From Shewanella piezotolerans WP3 (GTDB lineage: Bacteria > Pseudomonadota > Gammaproteobacteria > Enterobacterales > Shewanellaceae), in contig NC_011566.1 of assembly GCF_000014885.1 (NCBI RefSeq), forward strand, positions 372,001 through 436,000: a stretch of 64,000 nt of DNA, in the 5' to 3' direction. Positions 53,741 to 62,596 of this stretch are shown here, piece after piece. Below the pieces are notes generated by a model, which was not told the DNA's origin, made no database searches, and worked only from the letters and a program-made list of their open reading frames with translations. The translations under genes and the position numbers were made by a program. The stretch's first letter is position 1. Each line of letters opens with the position of its first letter.

Positions 53741-54568
53741 TTGATTCAATTCACGAAGATGCACGGTTTGGGCAATGACTTCATGGTTGTTGATGGGGTC
53801 ACACAGAATGTGTTCTTCTCTCCCGATCAGATCAAGCGCTTAGCCGATAGAAATTTTGGCATTGGCTTTGATCAATTATTGTTGGTGGAGCCTCCGTACG
53901 ATCCGGATCTCGATTTCCACTACCGCATTTTTAATGCAGACGGCAGCGAAGTCGAGCAGTGTGGTAATGGCGCGCGCTGTTTTGCACGCTTTGTCCGTAA
54001 TAAAGGTCTGACTCAAAAACATAAAATCCGAGTCAGTACTTCATCAGGTAAAATAACGCTAAGGCTAGAGCGAGATGGCAAGGTGACGGTCAACATGGGG
54101 GTGCCTATGCTTGAGCCGTCGAAGATCCCATTCAATGCTAAGAAAGTTGAGAAAACCTACTTACTTATGGCATCTACCGGAACCTACCTTTGTGGGGCGG
54201 TATCTATGGGGAATCCACATTGTGTGATTGATGTCGACGATGTAGCCAATACAGATGTCGACACCATTGGTAGCGAATTGACCCAGCATGAACGTTTTCC
54301 TAAAGGGGTGAATGTTGGCTTTATGCAGGTGGTTAATCCTGGCTATATAAAACTACGAGTCTATGAGCGCGGCGCGGCTGAAACATTAGCCTGTGGCACT
54401 GGCGCTTGTGCGGCGGTAGTTGTGGGTATTCTGCAAGGTAAACTAGAAAGAAACGTGCGAGTTGATTTACCTGGTGGCACCCTGATGATCAATTGGGATG
54501 GTGAAGGTAAGCCACTATGGATGACCGGACCTGCCGAGCATGTTTATGATGGACAAATTCCCCAATGA
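53741..54568 (+). CDS. dapF: Diaminopimelate epimerase
   Basis: 275 residues (E. coli 274). It interconverts LL- and meso-diaminopimelate with two cysteines: Gln-Cys-Gly-Asn-Gly-Ala-Arg near 73 and Ala-Cys-Gly-Thr-Gly near 218. The start is TTG at 53741 with AAGGAAG seven bases upstream; the N-terminus Ile-Gln-Phe-Thr-Lys-Met-His-Gly-Leu-Gly-Asn-Asp matches the family start. Its stop overlaps the DUF484 start by four bases. Confidence 0.97.
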   Translation: MIQFTKMHGLGNDFMVVDGVTQNVFFSPDQIKRLADRNFGIGFDQLLLVEPPYDPDLDFHYRIFNADGSEVEQCGNGARCFARFVRNKGLTQKHKIRVSTSSGKITLRLERDGKVTVNMGVPMLEPSKIPFNAKKVEKTYLLMASTGTYLCGAVSMGNPHCVIDVDDVANTDVDTIGSELTQHERFPKGVNVGFMQVVNPGYIKLRVYERGAAETLACGTGACAAVVVGILQGKLERNVRVDLPGGTLMINWDGEGKPLWMTGPAEHVYDGQIPQ

Positions 54569-55200
54569 CAGATAGCAGCATGAAACAGCAACCTCCTTTT
54601 GATGAGATATTGATTAGAGAGTACTTGCTCGATAACCCTGATTTTTTTAGTCGCTACCCAGAGTTATTATTGGCAATGCGGATCCCTCATGCAGAGCGCG
54701 GTGCAGTTTCGCTCGTTGAGCGTCAGCAAGAATCACTGCGTCAACGAGTGTCTCAGCTTGAAGAGGAGATCACTTCCTTACTGTCTATGGCGTCTCGTAA
54801 TGAACAGATCTACATGTTTAACAGTGCATTGTCGATGCAGATGCTAAAATGTGATGATATGGGTGAGTTGCGCCAAGTATTATCGAGTGGTTTAAAAGAG
54901 CAATTCCAGTTCAGCCATGTGCGGTTAATCACGGTACATGATATCGACAGTGAACTGTCGCAGATTTGGAGAAAACGTTTAGATTCTGGTTACTATTTTG
55001 GTCGCTTAACCAATGAAGAGTCAAAACGCTTATTTGGCTCTGAAGTAGGCTCAGTGGCATTATCGCGTTTATCGCAAGAGTGCGGCCAAGTGATCTTTGC
55101 TATCGCCAGCTCAGATCCGATGCATTTTCACCCTGATATGGATCACCTGTTACTTTCACAGCTCAAACAGTTACTGGATCATCAGTTGCCCAAAATTTAA
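54565..55200 (+). CDS. DUF484 family protein (GAF-like)
   Basis: 211 residues. It opens with an Asp-Asn-Pro-Asp-Phe-Phe motif near 27-32 and a short coiled coil (about 50-80), followed by a GAF-like domain, which is the DUF484 layout. It always accompanies dapF and xerC in gammaproteobacteria (as yigA in E. coli). Function is unknown. It overlaps dapF by four bases and precedes xerC by 12. Confidence 0.9.
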   Translation: MTDSSMKQQPPFDEILIREYLLDNPDFFSRYPELLLAMRIPHAERGAVSLVERQQESLRQRVSQLEEEITSLLSMASRNEQIYMFNSALSMQMLKCDDMGELRQVLSSGLKEQFQFSHVRLITVHDIDSELSQIWRKRLDSGYYFGRLTNEESKRLFGSEVGSVALSRLSQECGQVIFAIASSDPMHFHPDMDHLLLSQLKQLLDHQLPKI

Positions 55201-55212
55201 TAGTGAGGCTTT

Positions 55213-56127
55213 ATGGTCGACAATGTATCTTCGGGCACGTCACCTTGGCTTATTGATTTTGAACGATACTTAACAACTGAAAGGCAGGTTTCTGCTTACA
55301 CAGTGAGAAACTATCTGTTTGAGTTAAAGCGGGTAGAAGCGGTATTTGCAGCTAATGATGATTGGCTTGAACTTAAGCATGAGTCGCTGCAAGCCATTAT
55401 TGCTAAATTACACCGTAAGGGGCTGAGTCCACGGTCTCTGTCTCTTACGTTGTCATCAATTAAACAGTTTTTTGATTTTTTACTCCGAGAACAGCAAATC
55501 TCCGTTAATCCAGCACTTAACCTCAGTGCGCCTAAACAAGCTAAGCCGTTGCCGAAAAATATGGATGTAGACTCGGTGACCCATCTGTTAGAAATCGATG
55601 CGAACGATCCGCTAAGTTATCGAGACAAAGCGATAATGGAGCTGTTTTACTCTTCAGGGTTACGATTGGCAGAGCTTGCAGCGTTGAATGTCACAGATAT
55701 TAAATTCTCCCAAGCGCAAGTTAAAGTCATGGGCAAAGGCAGCAAAGAGCGTATCGTACCGATTGGAAAATTAGCACTGACCGCTATCTCCCAGTGGCTT
55801 GATATTAAACGTGATATTCCCTGTGAAGATGATGCATTGTTTGTCACCGCCAAAGGCCGACGTTTGGCGCATCGCAGTATACAAGCCAGACTGGCTAAAT
55901 GGGGGCAGGAGCAAGCGCTGAGCGTAAAGGTACACCCCCATAAACTGCGGCACTCATTTGCTACGCATATGCTTGAATCAAGTGCAGATCTGCGCGCCGT
56001 TCAAGAGCTTTTAGGCCATGCGAACTTGTCAACAACTCAAGTCTATACCAGCTTGGATTTCCAACATTTAGCTAAGGTATACGACAGTGCACATCCCAGA
56101 GCAAAAAAGCGAGGCAATAAATCATGA
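55213..56127 (+). CDS. xerC: Tyrosine recombinase XerC
   Basis: 304 residues. The N-terminal SAM-like core-binding domain (about 12-95) is followed by the catalytic domain with Arg in Ser-Gly-Leu-Arg near 153, Lys in the beta hairpin, His-Lys-Leu-Arg-His near 245, Gly-His near 271 and the nucleophile Tyr in Thr-Gln-Val-Tyr-Thr near 280. With XerD it resolves chromosome dimers at dif. The position after dapF and DUF484 marks it as XerC rather than XerD. It overlaps yigB by four bases. Confidence 0.96.
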   Translation: MVDNVSSGTSPWLIDFERYLTTERQVSAYTVRNYLFELKRVEAVFAANDDWLELKHESLQAIIAKLHRKGLSPRSLSLTLSSIKQFFDFLLREQQISVNPALNLSAPKQAKPLPKNMDVDSVTHLLEIDANDPLSYRDKAIMELFYSSGLRLAELAALNVTDIKFSQAQVKVMGKGSKERIVPIGKLALTAISQWLDIKRDIPCEDDALFVTAKGRRLAHRSIQARLAKWGQEQALSVKVHPHKLRHSFATHMLESSADLRAVQELLGHANLSTTQVYTSLDFQHLAKVYDSAHPRAKKRGNKS

Positions 56128-56852
56128 AGCTGTTTATTAGGCCGCAAAGCTTCAGCACTATTAGCTTTGATTTAGATGATACCTTATACGACAACCGACC
56201 TATTATTCGTCAAGCAGAGGCGGCATCACAGCAATTTCTGAATCATCATTACCCCAAATCTCAAGCGTGGCAAATAGCCGATTGGCATCGATTAAAGCTA
56301 ACGATAATCAAGCAGCGCCCGCAACTGCGCCATGACCCCAGCCTAGCTCGGCAAGTAATGCTTGAGTGTGGTTTAGTTGAATTAGGTTACGACGCAACTA
56401 CGGCCAAATTAGGAGCGACAGCTGTGTTTGACCACTTTGCCATGCATCGAAGTCACTTTTCAGTATCTCAGCAGGTACTTGAGTTACTCGCGAACCTTAA
56501 GCAGCAATATCGGTTAATAGGCATCACCAACGGCAATGTTGATTATCAGCGTATAGGTTTAGGTGATCTACTTGAATTTGTTTTACATCCGGGGCAGGGC
56601 TTCAAGCAAAAGCCCGCAGCAGATATGTTTGTGCAAGCTGCTAAGCGGCTCAATATTCCACAGAGACAAATACTGCATGTTGGCGATAGCGCCATGAGCG
56701 ATGTGGTTGGGGCAAGGCAAGCGGGTTGCCAGGCTGTGTGGCTCAATCCTGGCTTTGGTGTAACAAAAGAGGCTGCTTTAACTCAACAGCTGCCTCATAT
56801 TGAAATTAATAATATCCAAGAGTTAGTCAAACTTAAGTCATTTTGGCGATAG
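56124..56852 (+). CDS. yigB: HAD-IA hydrolase, YigB-like phosphatase
   Basis: 242 residues. HAD motif I is Phe-Asp-Leu-Asp-Asp-Thr-Leu-Tyr-Asp near 15-23 (nucleophile first Asp), motif II Gly-Ile-Thr-Asn-Gly near 132, motif III Lys near 155, motif IV Gly-Asp-Ser-Ala-Met-Ser-Asp near 192. E. coli YigB, in the same place after xerC, dephosphorylates the riboflavin intermediate 5-amino-6-(5-phosphoribitylamino)uracil and FMN. It is the last gene of the lptM-lysA-dapF-xerC operon. Confidence 0.92.
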   Translation: MKLFIRPQSFSTISFDLDDTLYDNRPIIRQAEAASQQFLNHHYPKSQAWQIADWHRLKLTIIKQRPQLRHDPSLARQVMLECGLVELGYDATTAKLGATAVFDHFAMHRSHFSVSQQVLELLANLKQQYRLIGITNGNVDYQRIGLGDLLEFVLHPGQGFKQKPAADMFVQAAKRLNIPQRQILHVGDSAMSDVVGARQAGCQAVWLNPGFGVTKEAALTQQLPHIEINNIQELVKLKSFWR

Positions 56853-56856
56853 TGAC

Positions 56857-57564
56857 TTAAGCCGTTAATGCTAATGCTTTTGGAAATAGCACGTTATTTT
56901 CTATGTAGATATGCTGCTTTAAATCCGTATCGAATTCTGCAAGGCTGGCATAACAGACACGCCAAGTGGTGCAAGCATGCTCTGGCGGTTGAAAGCCGTT
57001 AGTGAGCTCGCTAATCTTCTCCATAATCTGCAGCGCGTCATCATGTTCATACTGCATCGCATTGATTGGGTTACTGATGTGACCAAAGCAAGTTTGGCTT
57101 TCAACTTGATTGTGCAATCCTAAAATGGCCGGAAACAGGATCTGTTCCTCTTTCATCAAATGTGGCATTAAGTCATCGACTAGCGCAGCAATCCAGCCTG
57201 CTAACGGTTTTATTTCGCTGTGGTTTTCACCGTGAGCACGTACCATCTTCTGGCTGTACTCTACTAACAGCGGTGCTTTATCTCTGACAAAGGTGTGGTG
57301 GGTGGCTTCGATGTAGTTAAGCAAATCAGGCAATGCTAGCTCCGTTAGCCCGTCATTTGTAATCGTGTTGCCATCAAGTGCTAAAAGCGTATTAAGTAAT
57401 GCTTCTTCATCGGCATTAAAACGTGAAATAGCACGATCTAGGGTAATACCGCCACCACAACAAAAGTCGATACCATATTGACTGAAAATATGGGCGCTGC
57501 GAAAGTCATTGGCGACTAACTCCCCGACTCGAGTATTAAGTAGCACTTCTTTTGATTGAGACAT
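56857..57564 (-). CDS. YtfE/ScdA-type iron-sulfur cluster repair di-iron protein
   Basis: 235 residues from ATG 57564, which has GGAG eight bases upstream; a longer reading adds 20 unrelated residues. The N-terminal ScdA-like domain carries Asp-Phe-Cys-Cys-Gly-Gly-Gly near 33-38. A hemerythrin-like four-helix bundle follows with His in Thr-His-His-Thr near 88, His-Leu-Met-Lys-Glu-Glu near 136, Tyr-Glu-His-Asp near 173 and Lys-Gln-His near 217. Such proteins repair clusters damaged by nitric oxide or oxidants. A possible NsrR site lies upstream. Confidence 0.92.
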   Translation of the reverse strand: MSQSKEVLLNTRVGELVANDFRSAHIFSQYGIDFCCGGGITLDRAISRFNADEEALLNTLLALDGNTITNDGLTELALPDLLNYIEATHHTFVRDKAPLLVEYSQKMVRAHGENHSEIKPLAGWIAALVDDLMPHLMKEEQILFPAILGLHNQVESQTCFGHISNPINAMQYEHDDALQIMEKISELTNGFQPPEHACTTWRVCYASLAEFDTDLKQHIYIENNVLFPKALALTA

Positions 57565-57588
57565 GGTGGCACTCCAACAAATTAATAT

Positions 57589-57611
57589 AACAAGTATATT
57601 ATTTGCATCTT
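57589..57611 (-). promoter_or_regulatory. Possible NsrR site
   Basis: The 11-1-11 sequence has a good half-site AAGATGCAAAT (on the minus strand) and a poorer partner; 7 of 11 symmetric positions match. It lies 25-47 bases ahead of the YtfE-type start, where NsrR sites regulate ytfE in enterobacteria. The evidence is weak. Confidence 0.3.
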
Positions 57612-57673
57612 TTGGTTTTCTCAATCATTAGTTGAGTAAAATGCTCGGGTAATCACGTTTCTTGGGCAAAACC

Positions 57674-58762
57674 TTACTTTAGAGGTACGCTTAGAACTTG
57701 TTTGCTTACCTGCTGCTTTTCAAGCATGCCGCCGATACGAATAGCCTGGTTTTTATAGGTAATCAGGCCGCGATGATCCATTGATGGGGTTGCCACGATC
57801 GCTGCTGGTAGCCATTGATGGGAAGTTAAATCAAAGCGGTGCATCAGGTCTGAGGCACCGCTTGGTTGGCCGTTATAGCCGATACCATCATAGTTGTATG
57901 GATTATTGCTGCCGCCAATAAAAATGATTTGTTGGTTGTGCTCATCGCCTACAGCAGCCATTCGATAATGGGCCACAGCATCGGGTTGTGGCAAATTACC
58001 TGCCACCTGCTGTGAGTAATGGGGTAATAGCTGCCAGTCTATACGTAGGTGATTATCTGTTTTGATTTTGCCATATACACATATCGGCGAAGCGCTAAAG
58101 GTTCTTGATTTATTGAGTTGAGCTTGAACTGTTACGCCGTCACACATGACCTATTCATTACCCACAATGCCGCCAGCCTGGCCAAATACTGCTGGAATAG
58201 GTAGCGGACTGGCTTGCGCCCAGCTATCGGTTTTAGTGTCGTAAACTTGTACTAAGTTGACGTTACCATGTTGATGCCAACCACTTAACAGATAGATATA
58301 ACGATTCTGATAAACCAGTGCGGTAGTGTCATCAACAGCTACCGGCATATCGGCGATGCGAGTATAGCTTTTATCCTTAATTGAGAAGCGGTAGTTATCG
58401 GCAGTCGATAGCTCTTGATGATCACTAGAAACAGTAAAGCCACCAAAAAGGTAAGCATCACTGTTAATGCCAACAGCTATAGCGGCCAAGCGTCCACTTA
58501 TTTTATTTATGTGTGGTACGGCTGGTAACGGTTGCCATTGAGCTGCTGGATGGCTTATCTCCAGTGACCATGCTTTGTTATGAATCGCCTTATTATCTTT
58601 GTTTTGCCCCATCCCCATAAAGCTCAGCAGGTAATCCTTTGAATCGTTGCTGACTATTGCCACTGCATTATTCGTGACCGGCTCTGGCAAATCAGCTATT
58701 GGTTTAGCGGTCGCCGTTGTTGAGTAGGCGAACAAGAGTAAAAAGATAATGACGTTTGACAT
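57674..58762 (-). pseudogene. Kelch-repeat exported protein with an in-frame amber stop
   Basis: From ATG 58762 the protein has a signal peptide (ending Thr-Ala-Thr-Ala) and Kelch blades. At 58151-58153 a TAG interrupts the frame after Val-Gly-Asn-Glu; the same frame continues immediately as Val-Met-Cys-Asp-Gly and encodes the remaining blades to 57674 (Gly-Gly-Met-Leu-Glu near the end). Both halves share frame and family, so it is one gene of about 362 codons. The architecture resembles N-acetylneuraminate epimerase-like or galactose-oxidase-like Kelch proteins, but the substrate is unknown. The second half has an internal ATG two codons after the stop, but no signal peptide. Confidence 0.8.
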
Positions 58763-59024
58763 GATTAGGCTCGCTAAATTGTTTGAGAAAGTTAATGTAG
58801 CAAAATCTGATAGTGGGGCAAAATTAATCATTGTAGATTCGCTTTGATGCAATTTTGGCCATTAACTGTCATTTTTATTCGCCTAGTAAAATTACTAGTT
58901 TTATTTTTTTTGTGCTGAGCATTGATAGGGATGGGAATGAATTGGTTATTTTTTTCAATATAATATGGAGCGTTAAGTTATTTATATTTATGGCGAATAA
59001 CAATTCTCACTTTTAGGTTTATGA

Positions 59025-60116
59025 ATGGCATTTAAAGATAATAAAATTAGTAAGTGGTTAGAAGGTAATAAATTTAGTCAGTGGTTAAAAGATGATAAAT
59101 ATCATCGCCGCGTTGCTTACATGGATGAGGTGCTGGAAAGGGTCGAAAAATCTGAGTCCGTCGATGAATTAACCGAGCTAGTGGACGAATACCAAGAAAA
59201 AAAAGGAGACCTTTTTTATAGTTTCCTTTGTAGTCGTTCGATAAATGTTTTGCATAGCTTAATAGTATTAGTATTTGCTAGTTACATTGGTTGGATGTAT
59301 TTAACTTTGTTGAATTCGAGATATACATATGGCTCTAGTTCCAGTAATGGTTTTATCGTTACTGTGGCAACTCTTGCACTAATGTATCTGCTAGTTAAGC
59401 TTGTTGCTAACTTAAAGAAAACCAAAAAAGACAAATTTGTAAACTACATTAAAAGGCAAACCAAAGCTGTTTATAACAAGGTGCTGTTGCTACGCCATGG
59501 CGCACAAGTGAAATCATTAAGTAGCTCAGCATTTTACGATTTTCAGCGTGGCAATTATAGTAACCATGTTGCTGCTTATCGAATTGAGCTAGGTGATGAA
59601 TTTGAAGGGGTGAATGCCTTTGCAATTGTTCGCTCTGAGCATACTGAACAAATTAAACGTACCGAAGGGTTTGGCAAGAATAAAAGAGTCTACTACGAGT
59701 ACAAGACATTCTGGCGTTATGGTGTTGTCATGAGTGGATGCAATCGTCATAAAGGAGTCAAAATTTCTAATTCAGGCAGTGTTGTTAAGTCTGCTGGTTA
59801 TGAAACTTTTAAACCTTCGCTAATTTCTTTTGATAAAAAATTCTACAGTGAAGGCGAAACTCAAATAGCGGTTGCACAATTTTTAACGCCGAAGATGATG
59901 TTGAATATTGAGGCATTATCACAGCAGTATAGTAATTTAACTATTGAAGCGGATAAGGATGGTCATCTGTTAGTTTCACAGGTTGATTTTGATATTTTAC
60001 CTCCTTTGGAAGGTTATATTACATTCGATAACTTCACAGAAGAATTGTTCGAAAAAACCTCACTTGAAATCTTTATGCAATATACCCGTAACGTCCATAG
60101 TAAAATATATAATTAG
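59025..60116 (+). CDS. Predicted DUF3137-like membrane protein
   Basis: 363 residues. A charged N-terminal 65 residues, then two TM helices (about 78-97 and 108-128), then a soluble domain of about 230 residues with Phe-Arg/Trp-Arg-Tyr-Gly-Val and Phe-Glu-Gly-Val segments that resemble DUF3137. Genes of this kind frequently precede LemA. It is followed nine bases later by a LemA-family gene, so they form an operon. The identification rests on layout and partner rather than on a strong motif; function is unknown. Confidence 0.55.
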   Translation: MAFKDNKISKWLEGNKFSQWLKDDKYHRRVAYMDEVLERVEKSESVDELTELVDEYQEKKGDLFYSFLCSRSINVLHSLIVLVFASYIGWMYLTLLNSRYTYGSSSSNGFIVTVATLALMYLLVKLVANLKKTKKDKFVNYIKRQTKAVYNKVLLLRHGAQVKSLSSSAFYDFQRGNYSNHVAAYRIELGDEFEGVNAFAIVRSEHTEQIKRTEGFGKNKRVYYEYKTFWRYGVVMSGCNRHKGVKISNSGSVVKSAGYETFKPSLISFDKKFYSEGETQIAVAQFLTPKMMLNIEALSQQYSNLTIEADKDGHLLVSQVDFDILPPLEGYITFDNFTEELFEKTSLEIFMQYTRNVHSKIYN

Positions 60117-60125
60117 GAATTGATA

Positions 60126-60695
60126 ATGTTTGAACAAGTAATCGCTGGTACCATTATAGTGTCTGTCATTGGTACCATCATCGCGCTATATAATAGTATT
60201 GTTTCTGAGCATAAATCAGTACAGCAATCTTGGGATGATGTGATTGTTATTGAAAGACAACGCATGCGCATTTTGCCTGAATTGGAAAAAGTGCTTAATG
60301 AACACAAGCTGTTTGAATCTGATGTGTTTAAGAAAATTGCTGCCTTAAGAAATAGTGTCGAGCAGCTTGATGGCAAAGAGATTGAACCTAGCCGCTGCAG
60401 CGAAGTGAGCAATGTCTCAGAGCAGTTGATGCAGAGCTTGAGGTTTGTTTCTGAAAGCTACCCTGAATTAAAGGCATCAGAGTCGTTCAGCAAGAACATG
60501 GCAGAGATTGTTAATCAAGAAGAGCATGTAGGAGCGGCATTGCGGGTGTTTAACCAAAACGTCGCGATATTCAATACCCGGATTGAAAGTTTCCCAAGCA
60601 ATATGATTAATGGCGTATTGAATAAGAAAAAGCCAGTCGACAACTTTGTTGATCAGTCAGCATCAGGTTCTTTTGATTATTCACCTAATCTATAG
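60126..60695 (+). CDS. LemA family protein
   Basis: 189 residues from ATG 60126 with AGGA seven bases upstream. One N-terminal TM helix (about 5-22), then a four-helix LemA body containing Tyr-Asn-Ser-Ile-Val near 26, Val-Gln-Gln-Ser-Trp-Asp-Asp-Val near 36 and Phe-Asn-Thr-Arg-Ile-Glu-Ser-Phe-Pro near 160. LemA proteins are membrane-anchored and of unclear function; they are often next to DUF3137 or Tim44/TPM-like partners. The gene ends in a clear terminator. Confidence 0.88.
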   Translation: MFEQVIAGTIIVSVIGTIIALYNSIVSEHKSVQQSWDDVIVIERQRMRILPELEKVLNEHKLFESDVFKKIAALRNSVEQLDGKEIEPSRCSEVSNVSEQLMQSLRFVSESYPELKASESFSKNMAEIVNQEEHVGAALRVFNQNVAIFNTRIESFPSNMINGVLNKKKPVDNFVDQSASGSFDYSPNL

Positions 60696-60720
60696 CGCTC
60701 CGAGCCGATATTTTTCGATA

Positions 60721-60745
60721 AAAAGCCCTTCAAGGGCTTTTTTTC
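60721..60745 (+). terminator. Terminator after lemA
   Basis: Perfect stem AAAAGCCCT/AGGGCTTTT with a TCA loop (60721-60741) followed by more T residues. Confidence 0.92.
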
Positions 60746-60760
60746 GTTGTGGCCTCTGCA

Positions 60761-60915
60761 TATACCCGTTCTACCTGAAGATGCTGGATTCAGTAGGAAT
60801 TTAATGGGCTTTAGTCAAGGTCAGTTATTGCTCCTGCTAAACTGACATTCGAACCTTCCCTGGTGCTTGCATTGATTGCCATTAATGGTCGTTCCCTTGG
60901 TAAAATCATATATTG
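60761..60915. mobile_element. MITE family 2, damaged copy
   Basis: The first 60 bases match the left end of the element at 48630-48897 (TATACCCGTTCTACCTGAAG then GGATTCAGT and TTAATGG). After an extra segment of about 50 bases (about 60821-60868), the match resumes with GCATTGATTG and CTTGGTAAAATCA and then is lost; no right terminal repeat is present. The remainder of 60916-61105 is a leader of the TonB receptor fragment. Confidence 0.8.
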
Positions 60916-61105
60916 CGAGCGGCTTGAATATCCATATTTGGATGCTTTTTTGAACAGCTGTAAGTCGACATAAACCTTTGATTTGTATGCTGTGTCACAG
61001 CAAGGTGTGACACAGTGTCGCAGTTAGCTGGGTTTTAATTGTTACCTGTCATCAATCATTTATAAATCGCTGCATAATCAAAACAAATTTGTCATAGGAC
61101 TGTTT

Positions 61106-61453
61106 ATGTATCGCTGTGCATTGGTGAGTGCAATGACACTTTCTTTGGGCCTTCTGCCCCATTTTCATGTTTATAGTGCTGATTCAAATCTCGAACTGCC
61201 GTCCCTCGCAGCTTCCATGGCTAAGCCCACTGAGCAAGCTGAGAAGATGGAGCACATAGCGATAACTGGCAGTCGTATCTTTCGCGAAGAGATGACTTCG
61301 AGCGCGCCGATAACCGTTTTTACCGCAGAGGATATTGAGAAAATTGGTGCAACCTCGGTGGATGTGTTGTTGCAACGCATGTCTGCCTTGCTTCTTGGGT
61401 GTCCCTACTCCCAATATCCAGTATTACTTCTCTGTGGAATAGTGCCTTTGTAG
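61106..61453 (+). pseudogene. TonB-dependent receptor, N-terminal fragment
   Basis: 115 codons, of which the first 94 are family-like: a signal peptide (to Val-Tyr-Ser-Ala), then Ile-Ala-Ile-Thr-Gly-Ser-Arg-Ile, Thr-Ser-Ser-Ala-Pro-Ile-Thr-Val and Ala-Glu-Asp-Ile-Glu-Lys-Ile-Gly-Ala, the start of the plug domain. After Gln-Arg-Met-Ser-Ala (about base 61387) the sequence turns abruptly into unrelated residues and stops. Full receptors have 700-1000 residues, so the plug rest and the whole barrel are missing. No further receptor sequence follows in the window. Confidence 0.85.
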
Positions 61454-62135
61454 CCTTTGTGTTGAACTAGCTTAGGGGGGCCTTGGTATCAGTTCACGCT
61501 AATGACAAAAGATTTATTAGATTTAGGAAACAAGGCACTTCACTGGTGCAAAAGTTGTTTGGAGACATTAAATTGGTTCGTTGTACTACGAGCACATTCA
61601 AACTAAGGGGGAGAGTTTAACTGGTTTTATTCTAGTTCTCATTTACCTGTGTGCGACGGCAAACAATAGTGTTAGCCCAATGAGTCGGTAACGTTTTACA
61701 GGTCTTAAGGTATATCTTAATGATGATTGCGGCCCAACCTCACCGCTTTGTAATGTGTGGTAGTTATATGGAATTGCGAAAAAGTAAGGGAAGGGGAGTA
61801 TTGGGAATGCAAAATTTATCGCGGAAATCACACATCAAGCTATCGCAATGCCTCAATAAATCTAAGGTGAAAATTCTGAATTAGAAGCCAATGATACCAA
61901 AATTGACCATAGATGGTAGAGGTCGATTATGCAATGTAAAGTGGCTAGAGCAGTTTCTATTAGAAATTTCTTCGGTAATTGTAGGCATTATCCTTAGTTA
62001 AATAGCACCAATAGAAGCACGAAAGGTTGTAGAAGGTAGTCAAAACGCCAATATGTCCCTATTTTTGGGGCGAATCAACACTCATATGATTCTCTTGTTT
62101 TTTGTTCCTGGTAAACGTTGAAGTGAATCAAGGGG
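61388..62135. other. Non-coding region after the receptor break
   Basis: About 750 bases without a credible gene on either strand; many short frames with no family signal. No terminal inverted repeat, transposase fragment or tRNA was recognised. It joins the receptor break to the Tad locus and probably consists of deletion debris. Confidence 0.5.
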
Positions 62136-62594
62136 TTAGAAGTAGATAACAGTACTGGAGGTACTAGATAGTGTTAGGTTAGGCAAAAAAGGGGTCACAG
62201 GGCTGAAATCATGTTCTACGAGCACCTTCACTACTTTCCCTGCACTTAGATCCAGTAAATTACCATTTTGTTCCCATGTCGTGGTGACAGAAATACCTTT
62301 TAAAGGTCTTGCTCTTAAAGTTACATATGCTTCTACTTTAGTGGATGTCGTCGGAGCGTCACCAGCTCGCCTCAGATCCTCTCCTGCTTCAGCCCCTCGC
62401 ACTACAGCGTAGCGAACTCCTTCTCTGGCTGCATGTGCTACTGTACCGTAGGCATAGATCATTCTCGCTCCATCTAAAATAACAAACAGTAGTAGAAAAA
62501 AGAGTGGGGCTACAATAGCGGCTTCTACGGCAGTTATTCCTCTTTGGTGCGTACTTGGATTACGCTGTTGATTAAATAAATGGTTACTCATCAT
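62136..62594 (-). CDS. TadE-like pseudopilin, second gene
   Basis: 152 residues. The start Gln-Arg-Gly-Ile-Thr-Ala-Val-Glu-Ala-Ala-Ile followed by a hydrophobic helix (about 20-42) is the class-III pseudopilin signal typical of TadE, with Glu at position five of the mature end. Ala-Ala-Arg-Glu-Gly-Val-Arg-Tyr-Ala-Val then follows, a strongly conserved TadE block. TadE assists assembly of Flp/Tad pili. It lies two bases after another TadE-like gene and is last in the visible locus. Confidence 0.88.
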   Translation of the reverse strand: MMSNHLFNQQRNPSTHQRGITAVEAAIVAPLFFLLLFVILDGARMIYAYGTVAHAAREGVRYAVVRGAEAGEDLRRAGDAPTTSTKVEAYVTLRARPLKGISVTTTWEQNGNLLDLSAGKVVKVLVEHDFSPVTPFLPNLTLSSTSSTVIYF

Positions 62595-62596
62595 GG

